Notes: generated by a model not told the origin, from the sequence alone. Positions 48,443-63,045 are shown, numbered from the stretch's first letter. The stretch: DNA of 64,000 nucleotides from Colletes latitarsis (GCF_051014445.1 NC_135134.1:3377672-3441671), one strand, 5' to 3'. Program-made: numbers and translations.

Positions 48443-50789
48443 ACACTGAAACCGTCAATTAAACCTGGATTTGATAAATACTTTAGAGGCTAACACCGGT
48501 TAAGTCTGGGTTACGTCTGGTATTTACAACCATCTGCCTTATACTTTCGCATTTTTCGCATACTTGTTGGCCAGATCCTGGGCTTTTTCTGGTTTGGGCC
48601 ACGTACTAATGTGGTACCACACTGAAACAGTCAATAAAACGTGACCTGGATCAATATTTTAATGGATATCACACGTTGGGTCCCGTTTATGTCAGGGATT
48701 TGCCCTCACCTGGCTCATACTTTCGCATTGTTCGCATAGTTGTTGGCCAGATTCTGAGTTTTTTTCTGGTTTGGATCACACAGTAATGTGGTATCAGACT
48801 GAAACAGTCAATTCAACTTGGTTTCGATCAATATTTTTTAGGATAACACCGTTTAGGTTTGCGTTAGGTCTGGTATTTGCAATCATCTGGCCCATGCTTT
48901 CGCATTTTTCGCATGCTTCTTGGCCAGATCCTGGGATTTTTCTGGTTGGGATTATGTACTAATGTGGTACCACACTGAAACAGTCAATAAAACCTGACCT
49001 GGATCAATATTTTAATGGATATCACCGATTGGGTCCCGTTTATGTTTGGGATTTGCCCTTATCTGTCCCATACTTTCGCATTGTTCGCGTACTTGTTGGC
49101 CAGATCCTGAGCTTCTTCTGGTTTGGATCACGTACTAATTTGGTATCAGACTGAAATAGTCAATTCAACTTGGTTTCGATCAATATTTTAGAGGATAACA
49201 CCGTTTAGGTTTGCGTTAGGTCTGGTATCTGCAATCATCTGGCTTATGCTTTCGCATTTTTCGCATACTTGTGGCCCAGATCCTGGCCTTTTTCTGGTTT
49301 GGGTCATGTAGTAATGTGGTACCGCACTGAAACAGTCAATAAAACCTGACCTGGATCAATATTTCAAAGTATAACACCCGTTGGGTCCCGTTTATGTCAG
49401 GGATTTGCCCTCATCTGTCTCATACTTTCGCATTGTTCGCATAGTTGTTGGCCAGATTCTGAGTTTTTTTCTGGTTTGGATCACGCAGTAATGTGGTACC
49501 ACACTGAAACAGTCAACTAAACCTGACCTCGCCACTGTTTTAAAGTATAACACTGGTTGGTTCGCGTTTAGGTCTGGGATTTGTCCTCATCTGGCTTATA
49601 CTTTCACATTCTTCGCACACTTGTTGGCCAGATCCTGGGCTTTTTCTGGTTTGGATCACGTAGTAATGTGGTACCAGAATGAAACAGTCAACTAAACCTG
49701 GATTCGATCAATATTTTAGAGGATCACACCGGTTAGGTTTGTGTTAGGCCTGGTATTTGCAATCATCTGGCTTGTACTTTCGCATTCATCGCACACTTGT
49801 TGGCCAGATCCTGGACTTTTCCTGGTTTGGATCTCGTAGTAATGTGGTATCATACTGAAACAGTCAATTAATCGTGGCCTCGATTAATATTTTAAAGGAT
49901 AACTCCGGTTGGGTCTCGTTTAGGTCTGGGATTTGCCCTCATCTGTCTCATACTTTCGCATTGATCGCATACTTGTTGGCCAGATCCTGAGTTTTTCACT
50001 GGTTTGGATCTCGTAATAATGTGGTATCAGAATGAAACAGTCAACTAAACCTCGATTCGACCAATATTTTAGAGGATAACACGGTTCAGGTTTGTGTTAG
50101 GCCTGGTATTTGCAATCATCTGGCTCATACTTTCGCATTTTTCGCATGCTTGTTGCCCAGATCCTCGGCTTCTTCTGGTTGTGATTATGTCGTAACGAGG
50201 TACCACACTGAAACAGTCAATAAAACCTGACCTGGATCAATATTTCAAAGTATAACGCCCTTTGGGTCCCGTTTATGTCTGGGATTTGCCCTCATCTGTC
50301 TCATACCTTTGCATTGTTCCCATACTTGTTGGCCAGATCCTGAGTTTTTTTCTGGTTTCGATCATGTAGTAATGTGGTATCATACTGAAACAGTCAATGA
50401 AACCTGGTTTCGATGAATATTTTGGAGGATAACACCGGTTAGGTCTGAGTTAGGTCTGGTATTTGCTATCATCTGGGTCATACTTTCGCATTCTTGGCAC
50501 ATACTTGTTCGCCAGATCCTGTGTTTTTTTCTGGTTTGGATCGCGTAGTAATGTGGTACCAGACTGAAACAGTCAATTAAACCTGACCTCGATCATTGTT
50601 TTAAAGTATAACACTGGTTGGCTCGCGTTTAGGTCTGGGATTTGTCCTCATCTGGCTTATACTTTCACATTCTTCGCACACTTGTTGGCCAGATCCTGGG
50701 CTTTTCCTGGTTTGCATCACGTAGTAATGTGGTACCAGAATGAAACAGTCAACTAAACCTGGATTCGATCAATATTTTAGAGGATCACA

Positions 50790-53700
50790 CCGGTTACGTT
50801 TGTGTTAGGCCTGGTCTTTGCAATCATCTGACTTATACTTTCGCATTCATCGCACAATTGTTGGCCAGATCCTGGACTTTTCCTGGTTTGGATCTCGTAG
50901 TAATGTGGTACCATACTGAAACAGTCAATTAATCGTGGCCTCGATTAATATTTTAAAGGATAACTCCGGTTGGGTCTCGTTTAGGTCTGGTATTCATCCG
51001 CATCTGGCACTTTCGCATTCTTCGCATACTTATTGGCCAGATCCTGGGCTTTTTCTGGTTGGGATTATGTAGTAATGTGGTACCACACTAAAACAGTCAA
51101 TTAAACCTGACCTCGATCAATATTTTAAAGTATAACACTCGTTGGGTCTCGCTTAGGTCTGGGATTTGCCCTCATCTGGCTTACACTTTCGCAATCTTCG
51201 CACACTGGTTGGCCACATCCTGGACTTTTCCTGGTTTGGATCTCGTAGTAATGTGGTACCATACTGAAACAGTCAATTAGTCATGGACTCGATTAATATT
51301 TTAACGGATAACACCGGGTGGATCTCGCTTAGGTCTGGTATTTACCCGCATCTGGCCCATGCTTTCGCATTCTTCGCACACGTCTTGGCCAAATCCTAGG
51401 TTTTTTCTGGTTTGGATCACATAGTAATGTGGTATCAGACTGAAACAGTCAATTCATCTTGGTTTCGATCAATATTTTAGAGGATAACACCGTTTAGGTT
51501 TGTGTTAGGTCTGGGATTTGCCCTCATCTGGCTTATACTTTCGCAATCTTCGCACACTCGTTGGCCAGATCCCGGGCTCTTTCTGGTTTGGATCACGTAG
51601 TAATGAGGTAAGACACTGAAACAGTCAACTAAACCTGGTTCCGATCAGTATTTTAGAGGATAACAACTGCTACGTCTGTTTTAGGTCTGGGTTTTGCCCT
51701 CACATGGCTCATACTTTCGCTATTTTCGCACACTTGTGGTCCAGATCCTGTGTTTTTTTTTGGTTTGGATCACGTAGTTATGTGGTACCAGACTGAAACA
51801 GCCAATTCAACTTGGTTTCGAGCAATATTTAAGAGGATAACACCGCTTAGGTTTGTGTTAGGTCTGGTATTTGCAATCATCTGGCTCATACTTTCGCATT
51901 TTTCGCATACTTGTTGGCCAGATCCTGTGTTTCTTTCTCGTGTGGATCTCGTAGTAATGTGGTACCAGAATGAAACAGTCAACTAAACCTGGATTCGACC
52001 AACATTTTGGAGGATCACACCGGTGAGGTTTGTGTTAGGCCTGGTATTTGCAATCATCTGGCTCATACTTTCACATTTTTCGAATGCTTGTTGCCCAGAT
52101 CCTCGGCTTTTTCTGGTTGGGATTATGTGTTAACGTGGTAACACACTGAAACAGTCTATAAAACCTGAACTGGATCAATATTTTAAAGTATAACACCGGT
52201 TGGGTCCCGTTTATGTCTGATATTTGCAATCATCTGGCTCATACTTTCGCATTCTTCGCATACTTGTTGGCCAGATCCTGGGCTTTTTCTGGTTTGGATC
52301 ACGTAGTAATGAGGTAAGACACTGAAACAGTCAATTAAACCTGGTTCCGGTCAGTATTTTAGAGGATAACAACTGCTAGGTCTGTTTTAGGTCTGGGTTT
52401 TGCCCTCACCTGGCTCATACATTCGCATTCTCCGCATACTTGTTGGCCAGATCCTGTGTTTCATTCTGGTTTGGATCACGTAGTAATGTGGTACCAGAGT
52501 GAAACAGTCAACTAAACCTGGATTCGACCAATATTTTAGAGGATCACACCGGTTAGGTTTGTGCTAGGCCTGGTATTTGCAATCATCTGGCAAATACTTT
52601 CGCATTCCTCGCATGCTTGTTGCCCAGATCCTCGGCTTTTTCTGGTTGGGATTATGTACTAATGTGGTACCACACTGAAACAGTCAATGAAACCTGACCT
52701 GGATCAATATTTTAAAGTATAACACCGGTTGGGTCCCGTTTATGTCTGGGATTTGCCCTCATCTGTCTCATACTTTCGCATTGTTCGCATACTTGTTGGC
52801 CAGATCCTGAGTTTTTTTCTGGTTTGGATAACGTAGTAATGTGGTATCAGACTGAAGCAGTCAATTCAACTTGGTTTCGAATCAATATTTTAGTGGATAA
52901 CTCCGTTTAGGTTTGCGTTAGGTCTGGGATTTGCCCTCATCTGGCTTATACTTCCGTATTGTTCGCATAACTGTTGGCCAGATCCTGAGTTTTTTTCCGG
53001 TTTGGGTCACGTAGTAATTTGGTACCACACTGAAAGAGTCAATTAAACGTTGCCTCGATCATTATTTTAAAGGATAACTCCGGTTGGGTCTCGTTTATGT
53101 CTGGGATTTGCCCTCATCTATCTCATACTTTCGCATTGTTCGCATACTTGTTGGCCAGATCCTGGGCTTTTTCTGGTTTGGGTCACGTAGTAATGTGGTA
53201 CCACACTGAAACAGTCAATTAAACGTTGCCTCGATCAATATTTTAAAGGATAACTCCGGTTGGTTCTCGGTTAGGTCTGGGATTTGCCCTCATCTGGCTT
53301 ATACATTCGCAATCTTCGTACACTTGTTGGCCAGATCCTGGAATTTTTCTGGTTTGGACCACGTAGTAATGAGGTAAGTCACTGAAACAGTCAATGAAAC
53401 CTGGTTCCGATCAGTATTTTAGAGGATAACAACTGCTAGGTCTGTTTTAGGTCTGGGGTTTGCCCCCACCTGGCCCATACTTTCGTAATTTTCGCACACT
53501 GGTGGGCCAGATCCTGTGTTTTTTTCTGGTTTGGATCATGTGGTAATGAGGTAAGGCACTGAAACAGTTAATTAAACCTGGTTCCGATCAGTATTTTAGA
53601 GGATAACAACTCCTAGATCCGTTTTAGGTCTGGGTTTTGCCCTCTCCTGGCTCATACTTTCGCATTTTTCGCACACTTGTGGGCCAGATCCTGAGTTTCT

Positions 53701-54394
53701 CACTGGTTTGGATCTCGTAGTAATGTGGTATCAGAATGAAACTGTCAACTAAACCTCGATTTGACCAATATTTTAGAGGCTAACACGGTTCAGGTTGGTG
53801 TTAGGCCTGGTATTTGGAATCATCTGGCACATACTTCCGCATTTTTCGCATTCTTGTTGACAAGATTCTAGACTTTTTCTGGTTGGGATTATGTCGTAAC
53901 GTGGTACCACACTGAAACAGTCAATAAAACTGACCTGGATAAATATTTCAAAGTATAACACCCGTTGGGTCCCGTTTATGTCTGGGATTTGCCCTTATCT
54001 GTCTCATACTTTCACATTGTTCGCGTACTTGTTGGCCAGATCCTGAGCTTTTTCTGGATTGGATCACGTAGTAATTTGGTATCAGACTGAAACAGTCAAT
54101 TCAACTTGGTTTCGATCAATATTTTAGAGGATAACACCGTTTAGGTTTGCGTTAGGTCTGGTATTTGCAATCATCTGGTTCATGCTTTCGCATTCTTCGC
54201 ACATTTGTTGGCCAGATCCTGGGCTTGTTCTGGTTTGGATCACGTAGTCATGTGGTACCATACTGAAACAGTCAATTAAACCTGGATTCGATGAACATTT
54301 TAGAGGATAACATGGGTTAGGTCTGTGTTAGGTCTGGTATTTGCTATCATATGGGTCATACTTTCGAATTCTTCGCATACTTGTTCGCCAGATC
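50790..54394 (+). repeat. Old-class segmental duplication, copy G1 (about 3.6 kb)
   Basis: Matches about 56630-59864 with an offset near 5,830 bp at the left end. Shared private variants are TCTTTCTCGTGTGGATCTCG, AACTGCTAGGTCTG, TTAACGTGGTAACACAC and CTAACACGG or ATAACACGGTTCAGG. Copies differ by several substitutions, so this duplication appears older than the 32-mer one. Confidence 0.82.
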
Positions 54395-55101
54395 CTGTGT
54401 TTTTTTCTGGTTTGTATCGCGTAGTAATGTGGTACCAGACTGAAACAGTCAATTCAACATGGTTTCGATTAATATTTTAGAGGATAACACCGCTTAGGTT
54501 TGTGTTAGGTCTGGAATTTGCAATCATCTGGCTCATACTTTCGCATTTCTCGCATGCATGTTGACATGATTCTAGACTTTTTCTGGTTGGGATTATGTAG
54601 TAACGTGGTACTACACTGAAACAGTCAATTAAACCTGACCTCGATCAACGCTTTAAAGTATAACACTGGTTGGGTCTCGCTTGGGTCTGGGATTTGCCCT
54701 CATCTGGCTTATACTTTCGCAATCTTCGCACACTTGTTGGCCAGATCCTGGGCGTTTTCAGGTTTGGATCACGTAGTAATGAGGTAAGACACTGAAACAG
54801 TCAATTAAACCAGGTTCCGGCCAGTATTTTAGAGAATAACAACTGCTAGGTCTGGGTTTGGTTTGGTATTTACCCTCATCTGGCTTATACTTTCGCATTC
54901 TTCGCATACTTGTCGGCCAGATCCTGTGTTCTTTTCTGGTTTGTAACACGTAGTAATGTGGTACCAGAATGAAACAGCCAATTCAACTTGGTTTCGATTA
55001 ATATTTAAGAGGATAACACCGTTTAGGTTTGTGTTAGGCCTGGGATTTGCCCTCATCTGTCTCATACTTTCGCACTGTTCGCATACTTGTTGGCCAGATC
55101 C

Positions 55102-55126
55102 TGTGCTTTTTGTGGGCTTGTTCTGC
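55102..55126 (+). repeat. 13-bp-expanded monomer marker, copy 1
   Basis: The T-rich block is partly duplicated, giving TGTGCTTTTTGTGGGCTTG where other monomers have GGGCTTTTTCTGG, so this monomer is about 189 bp. The identical expansion occurs at 59865 and 63046. It marks the point where old-class monomers give way to younger ones about 190 bp downstream. Confidence 0.8.
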
Positions 55127-55289
55127 TTTGGATAACGTAGTCATCTGGTACCATACTGAAACAGTCAATGAAACCTGTTTTCGATGAATATTTTAGAGGA
55201 TAACACCGTTTAGGTTTGTGTTAGGTCTGGAATTTGCAATCATCTGCCTCATGCTTTCGCATTCTTCGCACACTCGTTGGCCAGATCCT

Positions 55290-56520
55290 GGGCTTTTTCT
55301 GGCTTGGATCACGTAGTGATGCGGTACCACACTGAAGCAGCCAATTAAGCCTGGTTGCGATTAATATTTTAGAGAATAACGACGGTTATGTCTCGGTTAG
55401 GTCTGGTATTTGCAACCATCACGCTCATACCTTCGCGTTTTTCGCATACTTGTTGGCTAGATCCTGGACTTTTTCTGGTTTGGTTCCCGTAGTAATGTGG
55501 TTCCACACAGAAACAGTCAATTAAACCTAGTTGCGATTAATATTTTAGAGGATAACGCCGGTTATGTCTCGGTTATGTCCGGGATATGCCCTCACCTGGC
55601 TCGTACCTTCGCGTTTTTCGCCTACTTGTTGGCAAGGTCCAGGGCTTTTTCTGGCTTGGATCACGTAGCAATGCGGTACCACACTGGAACAGCCAATTAA
55701 GCCTGGTTCCGATTAATATTTTAGAGGATAACGCCGGTTATGTCCGGGTTAGGTCTGGTATTTGCACTCTTCTGGCTCGTACTTTCGCATATTTCGCATA
55801 CATGTTGGCCAGATACTGGCTTTTTCTGGTTTGGATCCCGTAGTAATGTGGTACCACACTGAAACAGTCAATTAAACCTGGTTGGGGTTAAATTTCTTAG
55901 TGGAGGACGCCGGTTTTGCCTGGGTTAGGTCTGGTATTTCCCATCATCTAGCACATACTTTCTCATTTTTCGCATATTTGTTGGCCAGATCTTGGATTTT
56001 TTGTGGTTTGGATCCCGTCGTAATGCGGTACCACACCGAAACAGTCAATTAAACCTGGTTGCGATTATTATTTTAGAGAATAACGACGGTTATGTCTCGG
56101 TTAGGTCTGGTATTTGCAATCATCTCGCTCATACCTTCGCGTTTTTCGCATACTTGTTGGCCAGATCCTGGGTTTTTTCTGGTTTGGATCCCGTAGTAAT
56201 GCGGTTCCACACCGAAACAGTCAATTAAACCTGGTTCCGATAAATATTTTGGAGGATAACGCCGGTTATGTCTCGGTTAGGTCTGGGATTTGCCCTCATC
56301 TGGCTTGTACTTTCGCATTTTTCGCATACTTGTTGGCCAGATCCTCGGCTTTTTCTGGTTTGTATCCCGTAGTAGTGTGCTGCCACACTGAAACAGTCAA
56401 TTAAACCTGGTTTCGATCCATATTACAGAGGATAACGCCGGTTATGACTCGGTAAGCTCTGGTATTTGCCCTCTTCTGGCACGTACTTTCGCATTTTTCG
56501 GATACTTGTTGGCCAGATCC
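55290..56520 (+). repeat. Younger-class satellite island
   Basis: About seven monomers with CGCGTTTTTCGCATAC, TTGCGATTAATATTTTAG and ATAACGACGG forms resembling the left array, set between old-class blocks. A monomer ending GTTGGGGTTAAATTTC and TGGAGGACGCCGG near 55880-55910 recurs near 60835 and 62065. Confidence 0.85.
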
Positions 56521-59500
56521 TGAGCTTTTTCTGGTTTGGATCACGTACTAATTTGGTATCAGACTGAAATAGTCAATTCAACTTGGTTTCGATCAATATT
56601 TTAGAGGATAACACCGTTTAGGTTTGCGTTAGGCCAGGTATTTGCAATCATCTGGCTTATACTTTCGCATTCATCGCACACTTGTTGGCCAGATCCTGGA
56701 CTTTTCCTGGTTTGGATCTCGTAGTAATGTGGTACCATACTGAAACAGTCAATTAATCGTGGCCTCGATTAATATTTTAAAGGATAACTCCGGTTGGGTC
56801 TCGTTTAGGTCTGGTATTCATCCGCATCTGTCACTTTCGCATTCTTCGCATACTTATTGGCCAGATCCTGGGCTTTTTCTGGTTGGGATTATGTAGTAAT
56901 CTGGTACCACACTAAAACAGTCAATTAAACCTGACCTCGATCAATATTTTAAAGTATAACACTGGTTGGGTCTCGCTTAGGTCTGGGATTTGCCCTCATC
57001 TGGCTTACACTTTCGCAATCTTCGCACACTGGTTGGCCAGATCCTGGACCTTTCCTGGTTTGGATCTCGTAGTAATGTGGTACCATACTGAAACAGTCAA
57101 TTAGTCATGGACTCGATTAATATTTTAACGGATAACACCGGGTGGATCCCGCTTAGGTCTGGTATTTAGCCGCATCTGGCCCATGCTTTCGCATACTTCG
57201 CACACTTCTTGACCAAATCCAAGGTTTTTTCTGGTTTGGATCACATAGTAATGTGGTATCAGACTGGAACAGTCAATTCATCTTGGTTTCGATCAATATT
57301 TTAGAGGATAACACCGTTTAGGTTTGTGTTAGGTCTAGGATTTGCCCTCATCTTGCTTATACTTTCGCAATCTTCGCACACTCGTTGGCCAGATCCCGGG
57401 CTCTTTCTGGTTTGGATCACGTAGTAATGAGGTAAGACACTGAAACAGTCAACTAAACCTGGTTCCGATCAGTATTTTAGAGGATAACAACTGCTACGTC
57501 TGTTTTAGGTCTGGGTTTTGCCCTCACATGGCTCATACTTTCGCAATTTTCGCACACTTGTGGGCCAGATCCTGTGTTTTTTTGTGGTTTGGATCACGTA
57601 GTTATGTGATACCAGACTGAAACAGCCAATTCAACTTGGTTTCGATCAATATTTAAGAGGATAACACCGCTTAGGTTTGTGTTAGGTCTGGTATTTGCAA
57701 TCATCTGGCTCATACTTTCGCATTTTTCGCATACTTGTTGGCCAGATCCTGTGTTTCTTTCTCGTGTGGATCTCGTAGTAATGTGGTACCAGAATGAAAC
57801 AGTCAACTAAACCTGTATTCGACCAATATTTTGGAGGATCACACCGGTGAGGTTTGTGTTAGGCATGGTATTTGCAATCATCTGGCTCATACTTTCACAT
57901 TTTTCGAATGCTTGTTGCCCAGATCCTCGGCTTTTTCTGGTTGGGATTATGTGTTAACGTGGTAACACACTGAAACAGTCTATAAAACCTGAACTGGATC
58001 AATATTTTAGAGTATAACACCGGTTGGGTCCCGTTTATGTCTGATATTTGCAATCATCTGGCTCATACTTTCGCATTTTTCGCATACTTGTTGGCCAGAT
58101 CCTGGGCTTTTTCTGGTTTGGATCACGTAGTAATGAGGTAAGACACTGGAACAGTCAATTAAACCTGGTTCCGGTCAGTATTTTAGAGGATAACAACTGC
58201 TAGGTCTGTTTTAGGTCTGGGTTTTGCCCTCACCTGGCTCATACATTCGCTTTCTCTGCATACTTGTTGGCCAGATCCTGTGTTTCATTCTGGTTTGGAT
58301 CACGTAGTAATGTGGTACCAGAGTGAAACAGTCAACTAAACCTGGATTCGACCAATATTTTAGAGGATCACACCGGTTAGGTTTGTGCTAGGCCTGGTAT
58401 TTGCAATCATCTGGCAAATACTTTCGCATTCTTCGCATGCTTGTTGCCCAGATCCTCGGCTTTTTCTGGTTGGGATTATGTACTAATGTGGTACCACACT
58501 GAAACAGTCAATGAAACCTGACCTGGATCAATATTTTAAAGTATATCACCGGTTGGGTCCCGTTTATGTCTGGGATTTGCCCTCATCTGTCTCATACTTT
58601 CGCATTGTTCGCATACTTGTTGGCCGGATCCTGGGCTTTTTCTGGTTTGAGTCACGTAGTAATGTGGTACCACACTGAAACAGTCAATTAAACGTTGCCT
58701 CGATCAATATTTTAAAGGATAACTCCGGTTGGTTCTCGGTTAGGTCTGGGATTTGCCCTCATCTGGCTTATACATTCGCAATCTTCGTACACTTGTTGGC
58801 AGATCCAGGAATTTTTTTGGTTTGGACCACGTAGTAATGAGGTAAGTCACTGAAACAGTCAATGAAACCTGGTTCCGATCAGTATTTTAGAGGATAACAA
58901 CTGCTAGGTCTGTTTTAGGTCTGGGATTTGCCCCCACCTGGCCCATACTTTCGTAATTTTCGCACACTGGTGGGCCAGATCCTGTGTTTTTTTCTGGTTT
59001 GGATCATGTAGTAATGAGGTAAGACACTGAAACAGTTAATTAAACCTGGTTCCGATCAGTATTTTAGAGGATAACAACTCCTAGGTCCGTTTTAGGTCTG
59101 GGTTTTGCCCTCTCCTGGCTCATACTTTCGCATTTTTCGCACACTTGTGGGCCAGATCCTGAGTTTTTCACTGGTTTGGATCTCGTGGTAATGTGGTATC
59201 AGAATGAAACAGTCAACTAAACCTCGATTCGACCAATATTTTAGAGGATAACACGGTTCAGGTTGGTGTTAGGCCTGGTATTTGGAATCATCTGGCACAT
59301 ACTTCCGCATTTTTCGCATTCTTGTTGACAAGATTCTAGACTTTTTCTGGTTGGGATTATGTCGTAACGTGGTAACACACTGAAACAGTCAATAAAACCT
59401 GACCTGGATAAATATTTCAAAGTATAACACCCGTTGGGTCCCGTTTATGTCTGGGATTTGCCCTTATCTGTCTCATACTTTCACATTGTTCGCGTACTTG

Positions 59501-59864
59501 TTGGCCAGATCCTGAGCTTTTTCTGGATTGGATCACGTAGTAATTTGGTATCAGACTGAAACAGTCAATTCAACTTGGTTTCGATCAATATTTTAGAGGA
59601 TAACACCGTTTAGGTTTGCGTTAGGTCTGGTATTTGCAATCATCTGGTTCATGCTTTCGCATTCTTCGCACATTTGTTGGCCAGATCATGGGCTTGTTCT
59701 GGTTTGGATCACGTAGTCATGTGGTACCATACTGAAACAGTCAATTAAACCTGGATTCGATGAACATTTTAGAGGATAACATGGGTTAGGTCTGAGTTAG
59801 GTCTGGTACTTGCTATCATATGGGCCATACTTTCGAATTCTTCGCATACTTGTTGGCCAGATCC
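56521..59864 (+). repeat. Old-class block including copy G2 of the segmental duplication
   Basis: The first ~110 bp resemble 49105-49215. The match then jumps to the series at 50790, so this copy is joined at a different point. From 56630 it follows G1 but lacks about two monomers: after 58,620 the offset changes by 352 bp, with the G1 sequence at about 52800-53155 absent. It ends at the 13-bp-expanded monomer. Confidence 0.82.
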
Positions 59865-60580
59865 TGTGCTTTTTGTGGGCTTGTTCTGCTTTGGATAACG
59901 TAGTTATCTGGCACCATACTGAAACAGTCAATGAAACCTGTTTTCGATGAATATTTTAGAGGATAACACCGTTTAGGTTTGTGTTAGGTCTGGAATTTGA
60001 AATCATCTGGCTCATGCTTTCGCATTCTTCGCACACTCGTTGGCCAGATCCTGGGCTTGTTCTGGTTTGGATCCCGTAGTGATGTCGTTCCACACAGAAA
60101 CAGTGAATTAAACCTGGTTGCGATTAATATTTTAGAGGATAATACCGGTTATGTCTGGGTTAGGTCTGGTATTTGCCCTCTTCTGGCTCGTACTTTCGCA
60201 TTTTTCGCATACTTGTTGGCCAGATCCTGGCCATTTTCTGGCTTGGACCACGCACTAATGTGGTACCACACTAAAACAGTCAATTAATCCTGGTTCCGAT
60301 TAATATTTTAGAGGATAACGCCGGTTATGTCTCGGTTAGGTCTGGGATTTGCCCTCATCTGGCTTGTACTTTCGCATTTTTCGCATACTTGTTGGCCAGA
60401 TCCTCGGCTTTTTCTGGTTTGTATCCCGCAGTAATGTGGTAGCACATTGAAACAGTCAATTAAACCTGGTTGCGATTAATATTTTAGAGGATAACGCCGG
60501 TTATGTCTGGGTTAGTTCTGGTATTTGCAATCAACTGGAATATACTTTCGCTTTTTTCGCATACTTGTTGGCCAGATCCT

Positions 60581-61813
60581 GGGTTTTTTATGGTTTGGAT
60601 CCCGTAGTAGTGTGCTGCCACACTGAAACAGTCAATTAAACCTGGTTTCGATTCATATTACAGAGGATAACGCCGGTTATGACTCGGTAAGCTCTGGTAT
60701 TTGCCCTCTTCTGGCACGTACTTTCGCATTTTTCGGATACTTGTTGGCCTGATGCTAGCCTTTTTCTGGCTTGGACCACGCAGTAATGTGGTACCACACT
60801 GAAACAGTCAATTAAACCTGGCTGGGGTTATATTTCTTAGTGGAGGACGCCGGTTTTGCCTGGGTTAGGTCTGGTATTTCCCATCATCTAGCACATACTT
60901 TCTCATTTTTCGCATATATGTTGGCCAGATCTTGGGTTTTTTGTGGTTTGGATCCCGTCGTAATGCGGTACCACACCAAAATAGTCAATTAAACCTGGTT
61001 GCGATTAATATTTTAGAGAATAACGACGGTTATGTCTCGGTTAGGTCTGGTATTTGCAATCATCTCGCTCATACCTTCGCGTTTTTCGCATACTTGTTGG
61101 CCAGATCCTGGGTTTTTTCTGGTTTGGATCCCGTAGTAATGCGGTTCCACACTGAAACAGCCAATTAAGCCCGGTTGCGATTAATATTTTAGAGAATAAC
61201 GACGGTTATGTCTCGGTTAGGTCTGGTATTTGCAACCATCTCGCTCATACCTTCGCGTTTTTCGCATACTCGTTTGCCAGATCCTGGGCTTTTTCTGGGT
61301 TGGTTCCCGTAGTAATGTGGTTCCACACAGAAACAGTCAATTAAACCTAGTTGCGATTAATATTTTAGAGGATAACGCCGGTTATGTCTCGGCTATGTCT
61401 GGGAATTACCCTCATCTGACTCGTACCTTCGCGTTTTTCGCCTACCTGTTGGCAAGGACCTGGCCTTCTTCTGGCTTGGACCACGTAGTAATGTGGTACC
61501 ACACCGAAACAGTCAATTAAACCTGGTTCCGATAAATATTTTAGAGGATAACGCCGGTTATGTCTCGGTTAGGTCTGGTATTTGCAATCATCTCGCTCAT
61601 ACCTTCGCGTTTTTCGCATACTTGTTGGCCAGATCCTGGGTTTTATCTGGTTTGGATCCCGTAGTAATGCGGTTCCACACCGAAACAGTCAATTAAACCT
61701 GGTTGCGATTAATATTTTAGAGAATAACGACGGATATGTCTCGGTTAGGTCTGGTATTTGCAACCATCTCGCTCATACCTTCGCGTTTTTCGCATACTTG
61801 TTGGCCAGATCCT
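60581..61813 (+). repeat. 7-mer HOR, copy H1 (1,233 bp)
   Basis: Landmarks recur at 1,233 bp (7 monomers plus one base): 60932 to 62165, 61230 to 62463, 61582 to 62815. It starts at GGGTTTTTTATGGTTTGG. Only scattered differences were seen, such as TTTCGATTCATATTA near 60647 against TTTCGATCCATATTA in copy 2. Confidence 0.9.
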
Positions 61814-63045
61814 GGGTTTTTTATGGTTTGGATCCCGTAGTAGTGTGCTGCCACACTGAAACAGTCAATTAAACCTGGTTTCGATCCATATTACAGAGGA
61901 TAACGCCGGTTATGACTCGGTAAGCTCTGGTATTTGCCCTCTTCTGGCACGTACTTTCGCATTTTTCGGATACTTGTTGGCCTGATGCTAGCCTTTTTCT
62001 GGCTTGGACCACGCAGTAATGTGGTACCACACTGAAACAGTCAATTAAACCTGGCTGGGGTTATATTTCTTGGTGGAGGACGCCGGTTTTGCCTGGGTTA
62101 GGTCTGGTATTTTCCATCATCTAGCACATACTTTCTCATTTTTCGCATATATGTTGGCCAGATCTTGGGTTTTTTGTGGTTTGGATCCCGTCGTAATGCG
62201 GTACCACACCAAAATAGTCAATTAAACCTGGTTGCGATTAATATTTTAGAGAATAACGACGGTTATGTCTCGGTTAGGTCTGGTATTTGCAATCATCTCG
62301 CTCATACCTTCGCGTTTTTCGCATACTTGTTGGCCAGATCCTGGGTTTTTTCTGGTTTGGATCCCGTAGTAATGCGGTTCCACACTGAAACAGCCAATTA
62401 AGCCTGGTTGCGATTAATATTTTAGAGAATAACGACGGTTATGTCTCGGTTAGGTCTGGTATTTGCAACCATCTCGCTCATACCTTCGCGTTTTTCGCAT
62501 ACTCGTTTGCCAGATCCTGGGCTTTTTCTGGTTTGGTTCCCGTAGTAATGTGGTTCCACACAGAAACAGTCAATTAAACCTAGTTGCGATTAATATTTTA
62601 GAGGATAACGCCGGTTATGTCTCGGCTATGTCTGGGAATTACCCTCATCTGACTCGTACCTTCGCGTTTTTCGCCTACCTGTTGGCAAGGACCTGGCCTT
62701 CTTCTGGCTTGGACCACGTAGTAATGTGGTACCACACCGAAACAGTCAATTAAACCTGGTTCCGATAAATATTTTAGAGGATAACGCCGGTTATGTCTCG
62801 GTTAGGTCTGGTATTTGCAATCATCTCGCTCATACCTTCGCGTTTTTCGCATACTTGTTGGCCAGATCCTGGGTTTTATCTGGTTTGGATCCCGTAGTAA
62901 TGCGGTTCCACACCGAAACAGTCAATTAAACCTGGTTGCGATTAATATTTTAGAGAATAACGACGGATATGTCTCGGTTAGGTCTGGTATTTGCAACCAT
63001 CTCGCTCATACCTTCGCGTTTTTCGCATACTTGTTGGCCAGATCC
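61814..63045 (+). repeat. 7-mer HOR, copy H2
   Basis: Direct tandem copy of H1, ending where the 13-bp-expanded monomer replaces the expected GGGTTTTTTATGG start of a third copy. Such a start does appear at 63762, inside the next super-unit. Confidence 0.9.

Larger units (their letters stand above)
48443..55289 (+). repeat. Older, divergent class of the 176-bp satellite
   Basis: About 39 monomers in the same orientation and phase as the left array, but with a diverged 3' half. Frequent forms are CCTGACCTGGATCAATATTTT, AAAGTATAACACCGGTTGGG and TTTCGATCAATATTTTAGAGG with ATAACACCG. Neighbouring monomers differ much more than in the young array, and short indels are common (for example AATATTTAAGAGG near 51825). 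Blocks such as TTGGCCAGATCCTG, CTTTCGCAT and GTAATGTGGTACC stay recognisable. No gene was found. Confidence 0.93.
59865..63045 (+). repeat. 3,181-bp super-HOR unit
   Basis: Begins at the 13-bp-expanded monomer, and the same series restarts at 63046 (offset 3,181 bp, 18 monomers plus the 13-bp expansion). Inside it a 7-mer is tandemly duplicated. Only the first 955 bp of the next unit are inside the window. Confidence 0.85.

Noticed and set aside
48771..48962. Short plus- and minus-strand frames in the old-class satellite (62-85 codons)
   Set aside because: They are satellite translation by-products broken at different places in neighbouring monomers, with no domain.
48443..55289. Inverted satellite segments
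   Set aside because: All monomers I followed, old and young, run in the same direction. No orientation switch was seen.
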